A DNA stretch of 64,000 bases, from NCBI GenBank assembly GCA_023414355.1, contig JAEZOB010000042.1:1-64000 (forward strand). Reading direction: 5' to 3'. Numbering within the stretch: the stretch's first letter is position 1; the number at the start of each line of letters is the position of its first letter. This DNA is from Bacillota bacterium. Its GTDB lineage: Bacteria > Bacillota > Clostridia > Lachnospirales > Lachnospiraceae. The notes beneath the pieces are model-generated. The model was not told where the DNA came from. It searched no databases and saw only the letters and a list, made by a program, of their open reading frames with translations. Below are positions 61,195 to 64,000 of this stretch, in pieces. The position numbers and the translations under genes are program-made.

Positions 61195-61970
61195 TACAAG
61201 CTTACCTCCTCCATTTGTATGATATCAGTCGCAAGATAAGTAATGATGATATCATCAAATAAACATTCCTGCTCAATATGAATTCTTCCCATCTTAATCA
61301 GCTCAAGAATACCCAGAAAAGTAACGATTAGCTCCATCCTCGTATGTTGCGCTTCCAAAAGATTACGGAAGGAAAATTTCTTATGTAATAAGCCATATTC
61401 CTGTATTTGCTTGAATTTGGCATCCAGGTTAATCTCTTCTTTCTCGATTTTACCAAACTTACTTCGAATCGGATCAATCTTATCAACCTGCTTTTTTACG
61501 ATTGATTTAAAGATTTCATGAAGTTTCGCTAGCGTTAAGTCGCAAAGAAGATCCTCTACATTAATATCTTCTTTATAATCGGCAATTTCCTGTGGTATTG
61601 TGGGCGCTTTAAACATAACACGGGAGGCATCCAGTTCTCTGTCCTTCAGCTCTTCGGAGATATATTTATACATCTTATATTCCAGCAAACGTTCCACCAA
61701 CTCCTGTCTAGGGTCAACAGCTTCTTCCTCCTCAGTTTCCGGGGCTGGCAAAAGCATCTTTGATTTAATATTCACCAGCGTTGCTGCCATAACAAGAAAT
61801 TCGCTCATAACCTCCAGATTCTTGGAATCCATCTGTCTGATATACTCCAGATACTGCTCTGTAATGACAACAATTGGGATGTCGTAGATACTCACCTTGT
61901 TCTTATCTATCAGATGAAGCAAAAGGTCCAGCGGGCCTTCGAATGCCTCCAATTTTATGGGAATACTCAT
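61194..61970 (-). CDS. scpA: Segregation and condensation protein A
   Basis: 258 residues from the ATG at 61970, which has GGAGG five bases upstream; a GTG four codons earlier is less likely. Kleisin of the SMC complex: N-terminal 'IKLEAFEGPLDLLLHLIDKN' contacts SMC, C-terminal winged helix 'VTFLGILELIKMGRIHIEQE' contacts the SMC head. Its partner smc is 50 kb away on the same strand. Confidence 0.97.
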   Translation of the reverse strand: MSIPIKLEAFEGPLDLLLHLIDKNKVSIYDIPIVVITEQYLEYIRQMDSKNLEVMSEFLVMAATLVNIKSKMLLPAPETEEEEAVDPRQELVERLLEYKMYKYISEELKDRELDASRVMFKAPTIPQEIADYKEDINVEDLLCDLTLAKLHEIFKSIVKKQVDKIDPIRSKFGKIEKEEINLDAKFKQIQEYGLLHKKFSFRNLLEAQHTRMELIVTFLGILELIKMGRIHIEQECLFDDIIITYLATDIIQMEEVSL

Positions 61971-62017
61971 ATTTACCTCCACTTCGCCTGAAATGACGAA
62001 ATAATTAATACCTGAAA

Positions 62018-62036
62018 GAAGTTCAAAATGAACTTC
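62018..62036 (-). terminator. Short hairpin after the metallophosphoesterase gene
   Basis: GAAGTTCA (62018-62025) pairs with TGAACTTC (62029-62036) around three bases; on the minus strand TTTC follows. A weak terminator, 43 bases past the stop codon and just before scpA. Confidence 0.45.
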
Positions 62037-62079
62037 TATAACGATTTCTTATCATTCTTTAGTTCCATTTTGACGTTCT

Positions 62080-62988
62080 TTATTTTGAATTATTATCATG
62101 GGCAAGCTTCACATATACCAACTCAGGGATATTGAAGATACGTGGCATGATCGAATGCGAACCAAGTCCTCTAGATACAATCAATTGACTGTTCAAATAC
62201 TCATGTTTTCCGGAATCATATTTTGGAAAGAACTTTGCCTGTGGTGATAGCACTCCGCCGATCCCCGGAAGTCTCATCATTCCGCCGTGTAAATGTCCGG
62301 AAAGTATCAGGTCTGCTCCCCATTCTGCATAATGATTAAAGTAGACAGGATTATGAGCAATCAAAATCTGATATTGATTTTCTGATCTTTGTCCAACCAG
62401 CGAAGAAATATAATCCGCCTCCATTTCTTTCGCAGTCTGAAAGCCGAAATAATCAGCACCGATGGAGATGCCCGTAATGCGAAGCCTCTCACCCTTCCAT
62501 TCCATGGTGATGCTTTCATTATCCAGAAAAACAACTCCTTTTTTCCTTAAACGGTTTTTAAATTCTACCCAGGAATGGTAATACGCTTCCTCCTCCTTGG
62601 TCCGTTCTGCTTTTATAGCCTTACCGATCCGTTCCATCCGCTGCTCATGATTGCCATAGGCATAAAAGATTTTGTATCGTTCTGATAGCTTGTCCAATAA
62701 GGTATAAGCATTTCCCGGACAGCTGGCAGCTTTTTTATTAATAATATCCCCGGCAACAATGATAAAATCCGGTTTTAAAGAATCGATTCTTTTGATTAAT
62801 CGATGATTATCTGTTCCAAAGGTGCGGTTATGCAGATCCGCCAGTAATACAAATCCAGTTTGCTGAAAGGTTGGCAAAAGTTTATCGGATTTTATCTGGA
62901 ACTTTGTAGTTGATAACATCCGCTGCTCTATGTAAATCCACAAAATTAGCAATGCGATTATCCCATAGATTATAATCTCCTTCGGCAT
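62080..62988 (-). CDS. Membrane-anchored metallophosphoesterase (YaeI/YkuE-like)
   Basis: 302 residues. One N-terminal membrane segment (about 4-18). Metal motifs 'LLADLHNRTFG', 'FIIVAGDIIN', 'YAYGNHEQR', 'ILIAHNPVYF' and 'LILSGHLHGG' give the five blocks of a calcineurin-like phosphoesterase. Relatives act on lipid-linked or nucleotide pyrophosphates; the substrate here is unknown. AAGGAG precedes the ATG. Confidence 0.9.
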   Translation of the reverse strand: MPKEIIIYGIIALLILWIYIEQRMLSTTKFQIKSDKLLPTFQQTGFVLLADLHNRTFGTDNHRLIKRIDSLKPDFIIVAGDIINKKAASCPGNAYTLLDKLSERYKIFYAYGNHEQRMERIGKAIKAERTKEEEAYYHSWVEFKNRLRKKGVVFLDNESITMEWKGERLRITGISIGADYFGFQTAKEMEADYISSLVGQRSENQYQILIAHNPVYFNHYAEWGADLILSGHLHGGMMRLPGIGGVLSPQAKFFPKYDSGKHEYLNSQLIVSRGLGSHSIMPRIFNIPELVYVKLAHDNNSK

Positions 62989-63218
62989 ATCCGGCTCCTT
63001 TATTTATGATTTGACACATTCCTATTACACAGAATAACACGATGCATTATTGTAGTATGCATTACTGAACGATATATTCATATTGCATATATTATTATAG
63101 CACGAAGAGATAATGTTTTTCGTATTTTACACGCTCACTTCGCTATATTATCATATATTAGTCGGAGGCTTTGTGTCAATAAGTTTCGGAGGAGAACAGA
63201 GATCCGAGTGACAAGAAT

Positions 63219-63261
63219 ACAAGCAAGGTTTCCTTCTATTTCATCCAGAATCCTTGCTTGT
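63219..63261 (-). other. Hairpin downstream of the DUF2177 gene
   Basis: ACAAGCAAGG (63219-63228) pairs perfectly with CCTTGCTTGT (63252-63261), with a 23-base loop. No T-run on the minus strand. It lies 128 bases after the DUF2177 stop. The 62989-63388 gap shows no gene I can support. Confidence 0.5.
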
Positions 63262-63388
63262 TTGTTGACAACCCGTGATAAGAGTAATTTAAATTTCCTA
63301 TCGGAAATCCAAGGAAATTGTTTCTCCTGAGCATTCATCAATCTATGTTCTAAGATTAGATTTATTATATAGAAAAAACATCATTGTC

Positions 63389-63796
63389 TTAGCGATGGTT
63401 GAGTTTATCGAAGATAAAATAAGTAATGAGTGATACGCTTCCTGTTAATATACTACCCCAGAGCAAGTCAATCACCGTAATTTTTACCGGCCAATCTTTG
63501 ATGGTTGCCAGATTGGTTAAATCATAGGTGGCATAAGTGATTAATCCGAATATTATACCGGAAGAAAGCGCATATTTCCAACTATCCCTTTCTACTGCCG
63601 GATTGACAACAAAATACACGATACCGATGATAAAAAGCAGGTAGAATATCATTGCCGCCACCCAGTTAGGTTTCGAGCTCATGAGATATCCTAAGTACGC
63701 TTGATACATTTTTTTTGCAACAACGGCCAACCAGATGATATCAATTGTAAAAAACACAATGACAGCAATGACATACATTTGAATATAATTTTTCAT
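63389..63796 (-). CDS. DUF2177 family membrane protein
   Basis: 135 residues with four hydrophobic segments. 'FFTIDIIWLAVVAKKMYQAYLG' and 'GLITYATYDLTNLATIKDWP' are the conserved DUF2177 motifs. Function unknown. GGAGG lies seven bases before the ATG. Its upstream neighbour is a DUF1295 protein, a pairing often found in bacteria next to lipid-modifying enzymes. Confidence 0.88.
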   Translation of the reverse strand: MKNYIQMYVIAVIVFFTIDIIWLAVVAKKMYQAYLGYLMSSKPNWVAAMIFYLLFIIGIVYFVVNPAVERDSWKYALSSGIIFGLITYATYDLTNLATIKDWPVKITVIDLLWGSILTGSVSLITYFIFDKLNHR

Positions 63797-63819
63797 TAAA
63801 GAACCTCCTCATTAGTAAA

Positions 63820-64000
63820 TTATTGTTTTGGAAACCAAGGGAAAAAGGCAGGTGTATTTTTCGCATATTCCAGGAATTCTTTATTATTCTGATACTTTCG
63901 CTCCAACATCGGAACTCCTGATACAAACCTTAATAATAAAGTGATTATCAGTGGGCTGGCTATTCCAAGCCATCCGCAGTTCGAGGAAAAGCACAATAGG
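63820..64000 (-). CDS. DUF1295 (steroid 5-alpha-reductase-like) membrane protein, C-terminal fragment
   Basis: The last 60 residues of a gene cut by the right edge. The reading frame gives 'GWLGIASPLIITLLLRFVSG' then 'VPMLERKYQNNKEFLEYAKN' and ends 'TPAFFPWFPKQ'. The ending with 'E.KY..N.EF.EY...T.AFFPWFPK' is the hallmark of the DUF1295 family, integral membrane proteins related to steroid reductases and isoprenylcysteine methyltransferases. The stop is TAA at 63820-63822, 24 bases before the DUF2177 start. Confidence 0.8.
   Translation of the reverse strand, partial: LLCFSSNCGWLGIASPLIITLLLRFVSGVPMLERKYQNNKEFLEYAKNTPAFFPWFPKQ

Noticed and set aside
63135..63341. Open frame of 68 codons between the metallophosphoesterase and DUF2177 genes
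   Set aside because: No ribosome site, no recognisable domain, and it runs straight through the perfect ACAAGCAAGG/CCTTGCTTGT hairpin.

Overview
The window is one long co-oriented block: every gene I can support (56, two of them cut by the window edges) is on the minus strand, so transcription runs from high to low coordinates. Gene content points to a low-GC, anaerobic, endospore-lineage Firmicute of class Clostridia, most likely Lachnospiraceae (Lachnoclostridium/Anaerocolumna-like). Supporting signs are an IspH-ribosomal S1 fusion protein, a flavodiiron protein, a radical-SAM maturase, a GerMN-type lipoprotein, YesM/YesN regulation of a sugar transporter, and the order folD-rimO-pgsA-cinA-...-cmk-ispH/rpsA-...-plsX-acpP-rnc-smc-ftsY. 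The species is an inference.

Layout from right to left, in the direction of transcription. 64.0-60.5 kb: the end of a DUF1295 protein, a DUF2177 membrane protein, a membrane-anchored metallophosphoesterase and the condensin partners scpA-scpB. 60.4-51.7 kb: a six-gene export operon (adaptor, double-FtsX permease, ATPase, ATPase with an AbrB-like tail, second adaptor, secreted Ig/PPC-like protein), started by a near-consensus promoter and closed by a terminator. 51.6-44.7 kb: a polyamine operon (speD, speA, speE, speB, carboxy(nor)spermidine dehydrogenase and decarboxylase) with its own promoter and terminator. 44.6-37.1 kb: a D,D-carboxypeptidase, a flavodiiron protein, a small membrane protein, KDG kinase, an unknown membrane-anchored protein and an aconitase-family hydratase. 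36.9-25.0 kb: an unknown membrane protein, a GH94 phosphorylase that best fits chitobiose phosphorylase, a hexosephosphate mutase, a YesM-type sensor kinase, a sugar ABC transporter (binding protein plus two permeases) and a YesN-type regulator. Together these look like import and phosphorolysis of a beta-linked (amino)disaccharide. 24.9-0 kb: a methyltransferase, then housekeeping genes: folD, rimO, pgsA, cinA, a GerMN lipoprotein, an HI0933 flavoprotein, cmk, ispH-rpsA, cheR, plsX, acpP, rnc, smc, ftsY, ilvA, SOS-controlled recA, a dienelactone hydrolase, a radical SAM/SPASM protein, recX and the start of an acyl-CoA carboxylase subunit.

The intergenic DNA is unusually rich in repeats. There are four unrelated short tandem arrays (33-35 bp hairpin units at 16.8 kb, 35 bp at 25.3 kb, 21 bp at 37.0 kb, 21-22 bp hairpin units at 60.3 kb), a 112-bp MITE-like palindrome at 4.5 kb with decayed relatives elsewhere, and several very long perfect hairpins between genes of the same operon. 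I see no tRNA, rRNA, CRISPR array, transposase or phage gene. The features most worth following up are the export operon with its AbrB-tailed ATPase and hairpin-repeat leader, the preserved internal start of S1 inside the IspH-S1 fusion, the polyamine operon encoding two routes to spermidine, and the tandem hairpin arrays.
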